Assembly (NCBI GenBank): GCA_013076295.1
Contig: RQOL01000915.1
Span: 1,488,001-1,552,000, forward strand
Direction of reading: 5' to 3'
Length of the DNA stretch: 64,000 nucleotides
Source: Sanderia malayensis
Taxonomy: Eukaryota > Cnidaria > Scyphozoa > Semaeostomeae > Pelagiidae
This document shows positions 53,590 to 64,000 of the stretch, piece by piece. A program made the position numbers and the translations under genes. The notes beneath the pieces were generated by a model. The model was not told the origin of the DNA, ran no database searches, and saw only the letters and a list, made by a program, of their open reading frames with translations. Position 1 is the stretch's first letter; each line of letters starts with the position of its first letter.

Positions 53590-53982
53590 TTTACAGCTCT
53601 GCCGTTTGCCATTATGTGGGTTTATTCTTGCAATATTCCATCACACCTCGCACCATTAGCATTACAAAAAGACAAAATACTTTACACTTTGGCGCCAAAA
53701 GCACGAAAACAAGGTTTTGGCAGCAGTACACGGGAACAAGGTTTTGGCAGTCCTCAGCCACGCGGAGTAAAAACGTTTTTAAACTTTTCTTTTAATTTAA
53801 TTTTTTGAATTTATTTTTTATTTCAAAATTTTGATTTATTTCATGTCATTTTAATTTTTATTTAAAATCTTTTTTTTTATTTCGTTAATTTTTTTACAAA
53901 ATAAAAATTTTTTAAAAATAAAAAAAAGATAAATGAAAATTAAAAAAAAAAAAACTTGCGATGGCAGTCCTCGGCCACCATA

Positions 53983-54529
53983 GATCTGAGCTCCAAACTT
54001 TGTAACAGCTTCTTGCTCTCAAATATATATAATGCATTCTGACAAAAAAGCAGGCAGTGCTTCCATTAACTAAATCCTATGAAAACAGTGGACCAGCTTC
54101 AGAGACTTTAACTCTTGAGAAAAATTTCAAAACTGAACAATTTGGCGAGCCTTTGAGACCCAAGCTGTAAAAACTGGAAAAGCTGCTGGTTTTCATTTAA
54201 ATACAATGAGTACTGACAAGACACCAGAGAATTTGCTCAACAAGCACAAAGCAAAACAATCAACAAAAATTTGACTGTCAAAACTTAATGGGTTTCCGTG
54301 AAAATGACAATTTGGAAAATACATGTTTTGCCTATCAGGAAGGTTACTTGCTGACTTGGCAAAAAATTGGGGTTTCAAAAAAACTCTGTTTCTGATACAG
54401 GATTTTATTACACGAAGCTTGATAGGAATTTAGGATCTGAGCTCCAAACTTTGTAATAGTTTCTTGTTCTCAGAAAAATATAGTGCATACTGACAAAACA
54501 ATGGTGCTCTTGTTAACAAAAGCCTAGGG
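53983..54529. repeat. ~440-bp satellite, third block
   Basis: Resumes with GATCTGAGCTCCAAAC after E3 and ends at AGCCTAGGG, where E2 is inserted. Confidence 0.85.
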
Positions 54530-54594
54530 TATGCCAGCCCATATGTAGCAATATTCAATATTTTTATATATTCAATTCAATTTCAGTATTGATT

Positions 54595-54752
54595 CATTTC
54601 AAAATACATTTGTATATTCAATTCAATGTCGATATGTTCAATTCAATGTTGATATGTTCAATTCAATGTCGATATGTTCAATTCAATGTCGATATGTTCA
54701 ATTCAATATTGATATGTTCAATTCAATATTGATATGTTGAATTCAATATTGA
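54595..54752 (+). repeat. E2 left subterminal 20-bp repeats
   Basis: About seven tandem units of TTCAATTCAATGTCGATATG (or ATTGATATG). The same units occur inverted at 58343-58500. Confidence 0.85.
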
Positions 54753-54818
54753 ACAACAACAACAACAAGAATTGGCACCGTTTTTCTCTTTCTGTCTGAT
54801 GAGAGAGAAGGGAGAGAC

Positions 54819-56820
54819 ATGGAAGAGGACAGGATTGCCAAAGCTGCAGATCTTCTTCGCCAAGCGTCAAATATGCTGATGGCAGAGGTCCCTGTTTCAT
54901 CACAAACAACAGCTGCTGCCACAAGACCTGAAACTCCTTCAAGATCAGTTTTGCCATCATCATCATCTGTCGCAGACACATTGAGGCGTGCCAGATCAAT
55001 GATGGATACAAGTTCCAGACAAGGTTTGTACAGACGTCTGAGTCGGAATGAAAGACTACGGGCCGGGTCTGTTGAAGGAAAACATGCAAAGAAGGATAAT
55101 GAGTTGCAGATTAGACAAAAAATTAAATTGTGCTTGGAAGGCAAATATGAAATTGGTGGTGAGAATGACTTTGAATTTGTCAAAGTAAATCAGAAGAAGA
55201 TTTCTATTTTACAGCTTGCTCCGGGGAACAGATTACAATTACAGTATTAGAAATACCAGGTGGGAAGCGAATTGCATGAAAAGAGGATGCTGACAGTTAT
55301 TCAGCGAAACGTTATGGAATTTTTACTGTTTATGTCATAGCTATTTCATTTAATTTCATGGATTCGTCAATTTGGATTTGTCAAATGAATTTTGTCAACT
55401 GAATTTGTCTCTGTTTGTCATCATGTCCATTCTTATCGTCGTTTACATTTTGAAATTACAGTATTGTGAAAAAACTTGCAGGGCAAGGACTTCTTTATAT
55501 CAGGATGAAGAAACTGTATCAATTTGTTCTAAACCAGCCAGCATTAGAAGATGATGATAATGGTAAATTGACCAATGAAGTACCTGTGAGTACAATGATT
55601 GGTGGAGTACATACTTTGAGTGCTGGTAGTGCTGATGGAGGAATTGTTGATTTTGCAAATACTTCAAATCAAGAAATTATGATAACTTAAGAAATTCAAG
55701 GAGGAAGCTCAACCAAAATTGCTGGAAAGAGCTTCAAAGATATTTTAACAGATGATTTCCCAGTGGGTGTGACAGATCCTATTGAAATGCTCAAGTATGT
55801 TCAAAGCAGAGTTTTGAAGGGCCGGGAATTGAACGTGTCTGACTTGCAAGTCAGTCTTGAAGGTGATGTCAATTACATTACAATTGAAAGGGATAATATC
55901 CTGACAACCACATTTGATGAGCTCAAAAAAGTACACGATTTCCGCCTCACGTTCCAGGTGCAGTTTTATGGTCAGGAGGTAGCTGACAGTGGGGGCCACG
56001 AAGGGAGTGGATTTGTCTATGGAATCAGAAGATCAAAGAGAAATATTTTGATGCTGGACTCAAAGACTTCTTGTCTGATGATTATTACCTCGTTGGGCAA
56101 ATGGCAGCTATAGCATTAACACAAGGCCAGATTCCCAGGTATTTCCCTGAAATTGTATTGCAGGAGGTCTTCCTTGCAGAAAACCCAAACTCAGAATGTA
56201 TTGCACAACTCAGAAATGGCCTGGATGTTATTGGAATACGTCAATTTGGAAACAGGTTTCCAGGATTTTTGCACCTATTCAGAGAACCTTCTGCCAAATT
56301 ATCTGTAAAGATGCTTCTACACTTATTAAAGCCCAATTTTGCTGAAGATGGATCAAATAAGGCAATGCAAGAAAAGTCAGTCTACAGTAAGTTTGTCAAG
56401 TATGTAAGAGAGGCAGCAAGTGGACGCAGAATTGTATCACTGGGAGATATTTTGCAATTTGTGACTGGCTCAAGTGAAGAACCAGCACTTGGGTTTGAGC
56501 TGAAGCCATGCATTCAATTCACTGGTGCAATAATTACCAATGCCAACAATGAACAAACGGTAAGAATTGGTGTAAATTAAGAAATAGTATTACTAAAGAT
56601 GACAGAATTTAGAAGATGACTAGAAAGATGACTGTCTTCACATTATTTTCATCTTTAATTTATATAAATCATATTTTTACAGGATGCTCATACAGAAAAA
56701 AGAAAGTCTGTTGCAGATTTCTGACCAAAAGTGCACACCTGCTCCTATACACTAACATTGCCAACACCAACTATGTTTATTCAGTTGCCTGAGGAAGAAT
56801 CTTTACGATTTTGCCTTTAA
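54819..56820 (+). pseudogene. E2 cargo: HECT-type E3 ubiquitin ligase
   Basis: ATG at 54819 begins a helical N-terminus (KAADLLRQASNMLMAEV) followed by a basic region, in an exon that changes frame near 55225. A probable intron ends TTACAG near 55461; the next exon (IVKKLAGQGLLYIRMKKLYQ) runs through a TAA at 55688 to the N-lobe (FRLTFQVQFYGQEVADSGG). One G is missing near 55995; the other frame gives REWICLWNQKIKEKYFDAG and YYLVGQMAAIALTQGQIPRY to 56559. An intron (56560-56682, GTAAG...TTACAG) precedes the C-lobe: a TGA (56722) and then KVHTCSYTLTLPT, where Cys is the ubiquitin acceptor. It lacks the visible CUE-like segment of the E1 copy. Confidence 0.75.
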
Positions 56821-56877
56821 GAACACCTAATTTGGCAGAATGCAATTTTTGTTGGTGTGTGGACCTTACAAGTGGTT

Positions 56878-56916
56878 GTTATGTTATGTTATGTTATGTT
56901 ATGTTATGTTATGTTC
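56878..56916. repeat. (ATGTT)n microsatellite
   Basis: About seven perfect pentamers lie between the convergent ends of the E2 HECT and integrase genes. Confidence 0.9.
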
Positions 56917-56960
56917 TATTTGAAAAAAAAATGATCTAAAAATTGTTTCATATGTCATTG

Positions 56961-58282
56961 TCAGACTTCAGCTGTTGTCAAGTGTCTTTCAATAATATCC
57001 AGTGTTTCCAAGAGAATATCAAGTGGATTATGTTCGTTCATCATTCCATTTAACCACAACTGGTTTGGAGACCAACCATGTTCAGTTGAAATAGGATGGT
57101 TGTTAAAACATTCAACCCATTCTGACAGCGCAGCATTTATCATGGGAAGATAAGTGAAATGCAAAGCATATAACTGGATTTCATTTTCTATATTCAAAAT
57201 GTTAGATTCCTCCAGTGCATAAAATGTGGAATAGAAAATATGACACACGCATCGGAAGACATCCCTCCACAACCTTTCAATGGGCTGATTTCTGGTAGAT
57301 GAACCAGCAATGTAACTGTTTCGGCCAACGCCCCGCTTTGCCACCATAGCATCACAAATCGAGACATTTTCAACCCCAAAGTCGACACGAATACTTCAGG
57401 GCCAAAGTCCACCATCATTGCTGATTGCCTGTTCAAACAAGTTTAACACAGTTGTTGCAAGGTTATTTGTGCTGCAGCAAAGAAACATTATTCTTCTTGA
57501 AAATCCGTCAATACATTCATGTATTACGAATCCAGATCGAATTAGAGAATGGTGTCCATCGATGTGCCACAACGTATTTGGCCAAGGTACACTATACACT
57601 CTTCTGGCTACCAGTGCTCTCCACCGCAGTGCACTGTTTTTTGGGTCCACCCTGTTGATACTCTCTCTTACACGCCATCTCTGAACATTGCATCCAATAG
57701 ATCGTAAGTACCCACGTACGTATGTCTCGCCCGTCGTTCTTCCGTGGTTGCTGATGTACCTGATAATTACAGAATCTAGTTCCCTCGTCCAATAACTTGC
57801 TATATTCTTGCAAGTTTATCAAATTGTAATCGGCTACTCTGCGCATTATTGTCCATCTTGAAACTTTAAAAATCTTGGAAATCTTTGTCCAGGAGAATCC
57901 CTGGCATCTTAATTTCCAGCACCTCTTTGGGTATGTCTAACCTTGGTCTGCCTGCCCCACTACCACCAACCTGTTCTGTGTCTATTGAAGAAACTATTTC
58001 ACTTCTGTACCTTGCTGAAACAATAGCTGAGAACTGATATCGCAAATCACCAAAAACGTTTCTCAATTCATTGACAAGCGTTGTATCTTCATCGTCTGCA
58101 CTGCGGCTATTTTCGTAAAGATCCAAGAAAATTTGATCTATCAATCGAAAAGTCTGCTCCAACAAGTTAAGATGGATTTTCAAATGATCAAGAGTTAAAT
58201 TATCACTTAGTTGCTCAGTTTCGTCCAAAACATGATGCAAAAATTCTTCCAATTTGGCTCCACGTTGTGGCCATTCCGCCAT
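56961..58282 (-). pseudogene. E2 integrase (DDE, IS3-like)
   Basis: ATG at 58282 starts a helical N-terminal half (LEEFLHHVLDETEQLSDN) with GAGRPRLDIPKEVLEI. A frame change near 57895 leads to the helix-turn-helix (FSWTKISKIFKVSRWTIMRR). Another shift near 57785 is followed by KNSALRWRALVARRVYSV and the core: LWHIDGHHSL (D), HECIDGFSRRIMFLC, an in-frame TGA at 57396-57398, IRVDFGVENVS (D) and RNQPIERLWRDVF (E). The C-terminus (HPISTEHGWSPNQLWLNG) ends at 56961. The order and spacing match the E1 integrase. It is intronless, unlike E3. Confidence 0.82.
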
Positions 58283-58342
58283 CTTGAAGTTTTCACCGGA
58301 AGGGAGTTCCGGTGTCTATAATTCAGCAAATGAAATGAACAT

Positions 58343-58500
58343 AATTGAACATATCGATATTGAATTAAACATATCAACATTGAATCGAACATATCGATAT
58401 TGAATTGAACATATTGATATTGAATTGAACATATCGACATTGCATTGAACATATCGACATTGAATTGAACATATCGACATGAATTGAATATACAAATGTA
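58343..58500 (-). repeat. E2 right subterminal 20-bp repeats
   Basis: Tandem units of CATATCGACATTGAATTGAA, inverted relative to the left array. One unit has lost a base near 58480. Confidence 0.85.
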
Positions 58501-58525
58501 TTTTGAAATGAATCAATACTGAAAT

Positions 58526-61500
58526 GAGCCTCAAATGAGCAACTGTATTCAATATGGCGGTCGGCTGTGGCGAGTGACTTCCCACAATCTTTTTGATCAA
58601 ACCGTCAATAAAAAGTCTATAACCCCTCTGAAACCAATCCAAGTGCAACGATGCGTATCACAAACCCCAATAAAGTGTTCAACGTAGCCACACTCAACAC
58701 CAGAGGACTGAAATCAACAGAAAAGAGAACCACTCTCGCGGACGACATGAGACGCTACCAAATTCAAATTATGGCCATACAGGAAACACATCTGCAAGGC
58801 ACAGATACTTTAGAAATCAAAACGAGCGATGGCAAACACAACTATGATCTCTTCCACACAGGATCAGACAGCAACAAATACCATGGTGTAGCAATTGTAT
58901 GCGAAAAAGGGCTCAAGGCAAATTTTCAAAACATATCCAATCTCCTTTGCAAGGCTGTACTCAAAATTGAAAACCGCCGTCTTGTATTTATAAGCTGCTA
59001 TACCCCAACTCTACAGAATAGTGAGAAAAACCCTCAGGAACGTGAAGAATTCTATGACAGCCTGCATACCGCAATCCAAAATGTTAACAGCAGAGATCTA
59101 CTGATTATTGGAGGAGATCTAAATGCAAAGACAGGAACTGGATGGTCAATGGACTCCAAGGTCATGGGCAAATTTGGTAAAGGTAAAATTAACTCAAATG
59201 GAACCCACCTACTTGACACATTAGAGCTAAATGAACTATTCCTCACAAACACATGTTTTGATCACAAGAAATGTCATAGAACCACATGGGAATGCCCTGA
59301 ACGTATCAACCCACACAAAGATGCAGATGGAAATGTACGCAGGAACATATACAGAAATCAAATTGATTATGTAATCATGAAACAAATACACAAAGCTCTG
59401 GTACAAGATTCTAGATCATACAGTGGACTGAAAACGCAAACCGATCACAGAATAGTCAGAACAAAACTTAGGCTAGACTGGCACAAAGCTTACCAAACCA
59501 AACAAATAAAAGACAACATCGACTATGATAAACTAAACCTACCACAGTACAAAATGGAATACCAAACCAAACTTATAAATCTGCTAGAAGAAGCAAATCA
59601 ATCAGAGACACCACAGGAGATTTGGGATATAATTACCACATGAAGCAAACAAGCAGCACATGACACATTAGGAATCAGAAAACCAAACAAATCCTCTGGA
59701 AACCCTGAAATATTAAAACTGTCAAATGAGCAAAAGAAACTGCAAAATGACATCAATGCTTGCCAAGACAAACAAACTCGTTTAGCCAAGAAAGAGGAGA
59801 GAAAGAAGGTTCGTAAGAAACTAAACCGGGCTTTAACAAGGCATGAAACACTGAAAATTGAAATGCAAATTCAAGACCTAGAAAAGCACAAGAATGACTC
59901 AACAAAAATGTTCAAGGCCATCAGAACATTACAAACACAAGAACCAAGGAAGAAGCTGGTAGTGAAGGGAGATGATGGAATTACAACAGATGAAAAGGTT
60001 CAAGCAGAAAAGATAACAGCCTACTTCAAAAAGGTGTTTCAAAAAGATGGTGAGCAGATCATGACGGACATACCACCCACAGAGATGAAGACCAAGTTTA
60101 CAAAAGAGGAAGTTGAGAAAGCGATTGTATCACTTAAGAATAACAAAAGTCCTGGTTGTGATGGCCTTAAAGCAGAGCTGCTCAAACATGCAGCAGACAA
60201 ATTACATGAGCACATAGCAATGCTACTAAACACCATAGCTACAACTGGATGCTGTCCAACAGAGATAAAGCGAGGCATACTGATCCCCATTCCTAAGCCA
60301 GGTAAAAAGCAAGGCCCACCAGAAAATCTACGGCCAATTATCCTACTGTCAGTTTTAAGGAAGATATTAGCCATAGTCATGATTAGGAGGATATCAGATA
60401 AATTGAACCAATTCATACCAACAACACAGGCGGCATATAAACCCGGTAGGAGTACTACTGAGATGGTATTCAGCTTTAGAATACTGGCAGAGAAAGCAAT
60501 TACATCAACCAACTACGAAGCCAACATCATATTGCTAGACATGAGTAAGGCTTTCGATACCGTAAAACGTAGTACACTACAGGAGGACCTAGAGCAAATA
60601 CTAGAGCATGATGAGCTACACATTATCTCCATATTATTGAAAGACGTGCAACTCCAGACAAAATGTGGAAATGAGTATGGTGAGGCCTTTAACACAAACA
60701 TCGGTGTTCCACAGGGCGACTGCATGAGCCCAGTGTTATTTACCTTATACCTAGCACAAGCTTTAAAGCCCACCACAAAGCAAGATCACAACTACTGCAA
60801 ACCATCATTAAGTTTATGCCCACCACCTACACACCTAGAGGACCATAACTACTGCCTGCATACTGATCAATACTTTCAACTAGAACAACAATATGCGGAT
60901 GACATCAGCTATGCCACAAACTCAGCACACATCATCAAACAAAAAGAAAGAATAATTCCAGAACTCCTCAGACAGAGGAATTTGAATATTAACAAAGAGA
61001 AAACGGAGAAATATACCATCACACGGAATGGATCAGATGTCTGGAAATCTTGTAAATATTTAGGAACGCTGCTTGATACCACTAAAGATATTGCCAGGAG
61101 AAAAACTTTAGCTATACATGCTCAGAACAAGCTCAAGAATATCTTGCACTCAAAACGTGTTACCCTTAAAGTTAAGATCAGAGTTCTTGAGGCATATGTC
61201 ACCAGTATCTTTCTCTACAATAGTGAGCTATGGTCTCTCACAAAGGGGGATGAAGAACACATAGATACCTTTCAAAGAACTTTCCTAAGAAACATACTGG
61301 GAATCAGATGGCCCAAAAAGATTAGGAATGAAGAATTATACAGAAAAACTAACACAACTAAATGGAGTGAAACCATCAGGTACAGAAGACTAAGCTGGCT
61401 TGGACACCTCCTGCGACTCCCTGACAACGCGCCAGCCAAGCTAGCTCTGCATGAAGCACTTAGGCCTGTAAAACGTCCAACAGGAAGACCTAAACTCATA

Positions 61501-61667
61501 TGGATCAAGCAAATCTCAAATGACCTCAAGAGCACCGGTCTCTCCCTCACAACAACCCACATACAACAATTAACTGAAAAAGCTGCGCATCGCCCCACCT
61601 GGAAAGGCTTCATTGGTTGCGTCATATCAGTCTAACTGATGAGAACGTTCACTACTACCTACTACTA
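58526..61667 (+). mobile_element. APE-type LINE with exact 12-bp target duplication
   Basis: The duplication CAATACTGAAAT lies at 58514-58525 and 61668-61679, and removing the insert restores the E2 terminal repeat. It has a 125-bp leader, a single long coding region and a short 3' end made of ACT repeats rather than poly(A). A short microsatellite tail is typical of some clades such as RTE. The clade is not settled. Confidence 0.9.
58651..61635 (+). pseudogene. LINE ORF: AP-like endonuclease and reverse transcriptase, one in-frame TGA
   Basis: One frame of 995 codons is broken only by TGA at 59641-59643. The endonuclease (residues ~5-275) shows VATLNTRGL, IMAIQETHLQG, IIGGDLNAKTG, NQIDYVIM and TDHRIVRTKL, the Mg-dependent APE fold that nicks the target. 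The reverse transcriptase (from ~480) shows NNKSPGCDGLKAELLKH, ANIILLDMSKAFDTVKRS, GVPQGDCMSPVLFTLYL and the catalytic QQYADDISYATN. The C-terminal block RLSWLGHLLRLPDNAPAKLA and PTGRPKLIWIKQI is common in LINEs of this kind. No separate gag-like ORF and no RNase H is visible. A single lesion suggests a young copy. Confidence 0.92.
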
Positions 61668-61729
61668 CAATACTGAAATTGAATTGAATATTTAAAAATA
61701 TTGAATATTGCTACATATGGGCTGGCATA

Positions 61730-62172
61730 CTAGGGGAAAGGTGGATCAGCTTAAGAGACTTTACATCTTATGAAAAAAAAATTGTAATAGACAACTTGGC
61801 AACCCTTCATGACCCAAGCTCTAGAAACTAGAAAAACTACCTGTTTTCAATTAAACATAGTGAGTACTGACAAAAAACCAGAGCTTTGCTAAACCAGCAC
61901 AAATGAAAAGAATAAATTAAAATTTGACTGTCAAAATTTAATGGCTTTCTGTGAAAATGATAAGTTGGAAAACACACGTTTTCTCTATCATGAAGGTTAC
62001 TTGCTGACTTGGCAAAAAAAACTTGGGTTCCAAAAAAACTCTGTTTCTGATAAAGGACTTAAATTACACGAAGCTTGACAGGAATTAAGGATCTGAGCTC
62101 CAAACTTTGTAACAGCTTTTTGCTCTCAAATATATATAATGCATTCTGACAAAAAAGCAGGCAGTGCTTCTA
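61730..62172. repeat. ~440-bp satellite, fourth block
   Basis: Continues from the CTAGGG duplication and ends near GCAGGCAGTGCTTC. Together the four blocks make about 2.5 kb of original array. Confidence 0.85.
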
Positions 62173-63390
62173 CCTTATATAATATCTGAGCGGTGACAGA
62201 AACGCAGGTCAAAGGCCACCCGCTCGGGGTGTTGTGGACCCTCTAGCATTTTCATGCTTTTCCGGTTCTTTTTCGAAACCACTTCGATTCGTTCCCATTT
62301 GAGTGGAGAAGCCTAGAAATTATTTCTTTTTGCCAAATTCGTTTTCATTTTTCAGATATTTACACTTTTCTCCCCCGAAAATCCTTCCGCCCTTTGTTTT
62401 GCTTTGATGTCTGCTTTGTGTCCTGTGTCAGATACTTCAGTGCCCCCTGCTCTCCTCGGCTTTTGTTTTGCATGCGAGGGGGACATATCGAAAGCTTTGA
62501 TCTGTACTAAAGCTCTCAGTTGAACAAGACCTGTTTTGCCATGCGACCCCCGTGGCTAAAGGCATTTGAAATGACGTTGTGCTTCTGGAAAGATCGATCT
62601 TGCCTTGTTAACCCTTTTCGAAACAATGAATCCCTGTTGCGTTTGACACTAATCCGACAGCATCTCTTGTTACTGTGGCCTTTGATTGACGAGGAAGTTG
62701 CTTCCTTCCTTGAGCGAACACGTGCAGTAGGTAGATGTCCATTTTCGAATTTGGGACGCGACAAACCAAATGAATTGCTTTAGTTGTGTTGCTGCGTTTT
62801 ATTTTTCCTGGCGTTTTACTCGAGATTTCCAACTAAAGAACTTCACTGGTGAGTGGCTAAGTTTTTTTTATATTTCCCCCCTCAGTTGTATTGATTTATT
62901 CAGCTCAGATTCTCTGATCAACAACTCGCTTTTTAAATTTATCCAGCCGTGCAATAAATTTTCAAAATTTCACTCAAATTCTCTATAAATTGACTCTGGT
63001 TTGTTGGAAAGAGCTTTGGTCGATCAATACTAAAATTCTAATTCGATTTTTGCAGATTTGGTTGTGAAACTCTAACTCGCCAGACTCCAAAACAGCTATT
63101 TTCATATTGCATTGAAGCAGGCCGTGCGGAGAAGCATGCAAATCCCCTGAAAAGTTTTCTCCTTGGCATGCACAAAATTGCTGTTCACGACTGACCAACC
63201 GAAGGCTAAAGTAGTGGATTTCAATCACCTCATTTTCGTTCTGGATAACATAAACGTCTGCTCAAGCTGGAAACAATTTCTTCAACTTCACATGGATTCT
63301 AAACTGGAAACGTGCCCACCATTCAGTTGCAATTCAAAACGCCAAAGTTGTGTATGTGGTCTGTGAAATATGTGAGTGAATCACTTAAGG
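62173..63390. other. no recognisable gene
   Basis: Less AT-rich than its surroundings in part (62200-62480). Short frames on both strands have no motif. This may be ordinary host intergenic or intronic sequence. Confidence 0.4.
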
Positions 63391-63395
63391 CCGGA

Positions 63396-63472
63396 TTACA
63401 CTATCATCTTTAGGTAATTGTTGCTTCAATTTTTTCCGTGATCACGGACAACACGAGAAAATGATAGTGTAA
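63396..63472. mobile_element. small MITE-like inverted repeat
   Basis: TTACACTATCAT (63396-63407) and ATGATAGTGTAA (63461-63472) are a perfect 12-bp inverted pair around 53 bases. The centre contains the 14-bp palindrome TCCGTGATCACGGA. Confidence 0.5.
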
Positions 63473-63605
63473 CTGCACCTTCAAGTTCCTTGTTGCTGCT
63501 TGTTTTGGGGGATTACGCAGTAGGTGTTAATTCATCTTTCTGAAATTTCTTTTGATCGTCGTTCAAATTGTTCCTTCAGAATTTTAATCCCTTCAAATGC
63601 ACCGA

Positions 63606-64000
63606 CAGATTTCGTGACAATTTTCTTGATGGTACATGGGTATTTTAATACTGAACTCACTTGCCGTTGTTCGTGTGTTTGTGTTTTCTTATTTTTACAT
63701 CATATTAGTATTGTAAAACTGCGATCAAGTGTGAATTTGTATGAAAATGGACCATTCTGAGAAATGAATTTAAAAACAACTTCACGAGTTCTTGCAAAGC
63801 AGGCAGATTGCTGGAAAAGGTGAAGAAGTCGTAGAGATCGAAGTAGTCCAAGACCACAGACAAGTAGAATAGCTGCAGGCAGCAGCAGCGCTTTTTCGAT
63901 CTTTTTCGTTGTTGTTCCATTTTAATACTAAAATCGTGCGCGCTCAAATCTTGAATTCAAACTTATTCATGTACCATCAAGAAAATTGTCACGAAATCTG
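63606..64000. repeat. inverted-repeat unit with perfect 33-bp arms, reaching the window edge
   Basis: Bases 63606-63638 (starting CAGATTTCGTGACAATT) are the exact reverse complement of 63968-64000. The identity may extend beyond the window. The interior (about 330 bp) has no recognisable gene. Confidence 0.75.

Larger units (their letters stand above)
47588..53982. mobile_element. E3: integrase-type DNA transposon carrying an alpha-kinase
   Basis: The ends are inverted repeats starting TATGG(TT/TG)-CCGAGGACTGCC, followed by ATCGCAAG and T-rich tracts. The 6-bp duplication is GATCTG (47582-47587, 53983-53988). Subterminal GCCAAAACC/GGTTTTGGC motifs repeat. Genes: alpha-kinase (plus) and four-exon integrase (minus), converging near 51.2-51.3 kb. 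A Penelope-like element sits inside the kinase. Confidence 0.85.
54530..61729. mobile_element. E2: integrase-type DNA transposon carrying a HECT ligase, with a nested LINE
   Basis: The left end TATGCCAGCCCATATGTAGC is mirrored by GCTACATATGGGCTGGCATA on the right. The 6-bp duplication is CTAGGG (54524-54529, 61730-61735). The HECT gene (plus) and integrase (minus) converge near 56.9 kb. A LINE lies in the right terminal repeat. Without the LINE and its duplication the element is about 4.05 kb. Confidence 0.88.

Noticed and set aside
54743..55183. Minus-strand frame of 146 codons
   Set aside because: Shadow of the E2 HECT N-terminal exon.
62520..62783. Open frame of 87 codons on the plus strand
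   Set aside because: No motif, overlapping frames on the other strand are equally long, and there is no supporting signal.

Overview
The window is animal-type nuclear DNA: AT-rich, with short GT-AG introns, TATA boxes, AATAAA signals and almost nothing but mobile elements and their wreckage. The mix (Helitron, two BEL/Pao retrotransposons, hAT, PIF/Harbinger, integrase-type DNA transposons, a Penelope-like element, an APE-type LINE and a Polinton/adintovirus-like island) suggests an invertebrate metazoan such as a cnidarian. This is an inference from composition and element content only. I see no rRNA, tRNA, CRISPR array or clear single-copy host gene.

Layout. 1-10.2 kb: two Helitron copies side by side; the second is split by a complete BEL/Pao element (2209-7593, 4-bp duplication TTTG). 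10.2-13.5 kb: no recognisable gene. 13484-17115: a hAT element with an 8-bp duplication. 17.5-18.2 kb: a small gene of unknown function with an 18-bp coding repeat. 18418-24635: a second BEL/Pao element. 25.4-35.9 kb: a decayed virus-like (Polinton/adintovirus type) island with a packaging-ATPase remnant, a minor-capsid-like gene, a small basic virion-type peptide, a Fic-domain fragment and several unknown small acidic or basic proteins. Its intergenic regions carry contiguous heat-shock-element-like pentamers next to TATA boxes.

36.2-62.2 kb: a tandem repeat of about 440 bp that has been the target of nested insertions. In order these are a Harbinger element (37499-47349) containing integrase-type element E1 (37770-44772); element E3 (47588-53982) containing a Penelope-like element; and element E2 (54530-61729) containing a LINE. 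Every junction can be read directly, because the target-site duplications are intact and removing the inserts rejoins the repeat.

The most interesting signal is one family of integrase-type DNA transposons, present as E1, E2, E3 and a 563-bp deletion derivative, E4 (33892-34454). All begin TAT and end ATA, all have 6-bp target duplications, and all encode a DDE integrase with a helix-turn-helix N-terminus. Each long copy also carries a signalling-type gene facing the integrase or diverging from it: a HECT ubiquitin ligase in E1 and E2, an alpha-kinase in E3. So the same integrase backbone is paired with different eukaryotic regulatory enzymes. All copies here are damaged, so any activity would come from relatives elsewhere in the genome.
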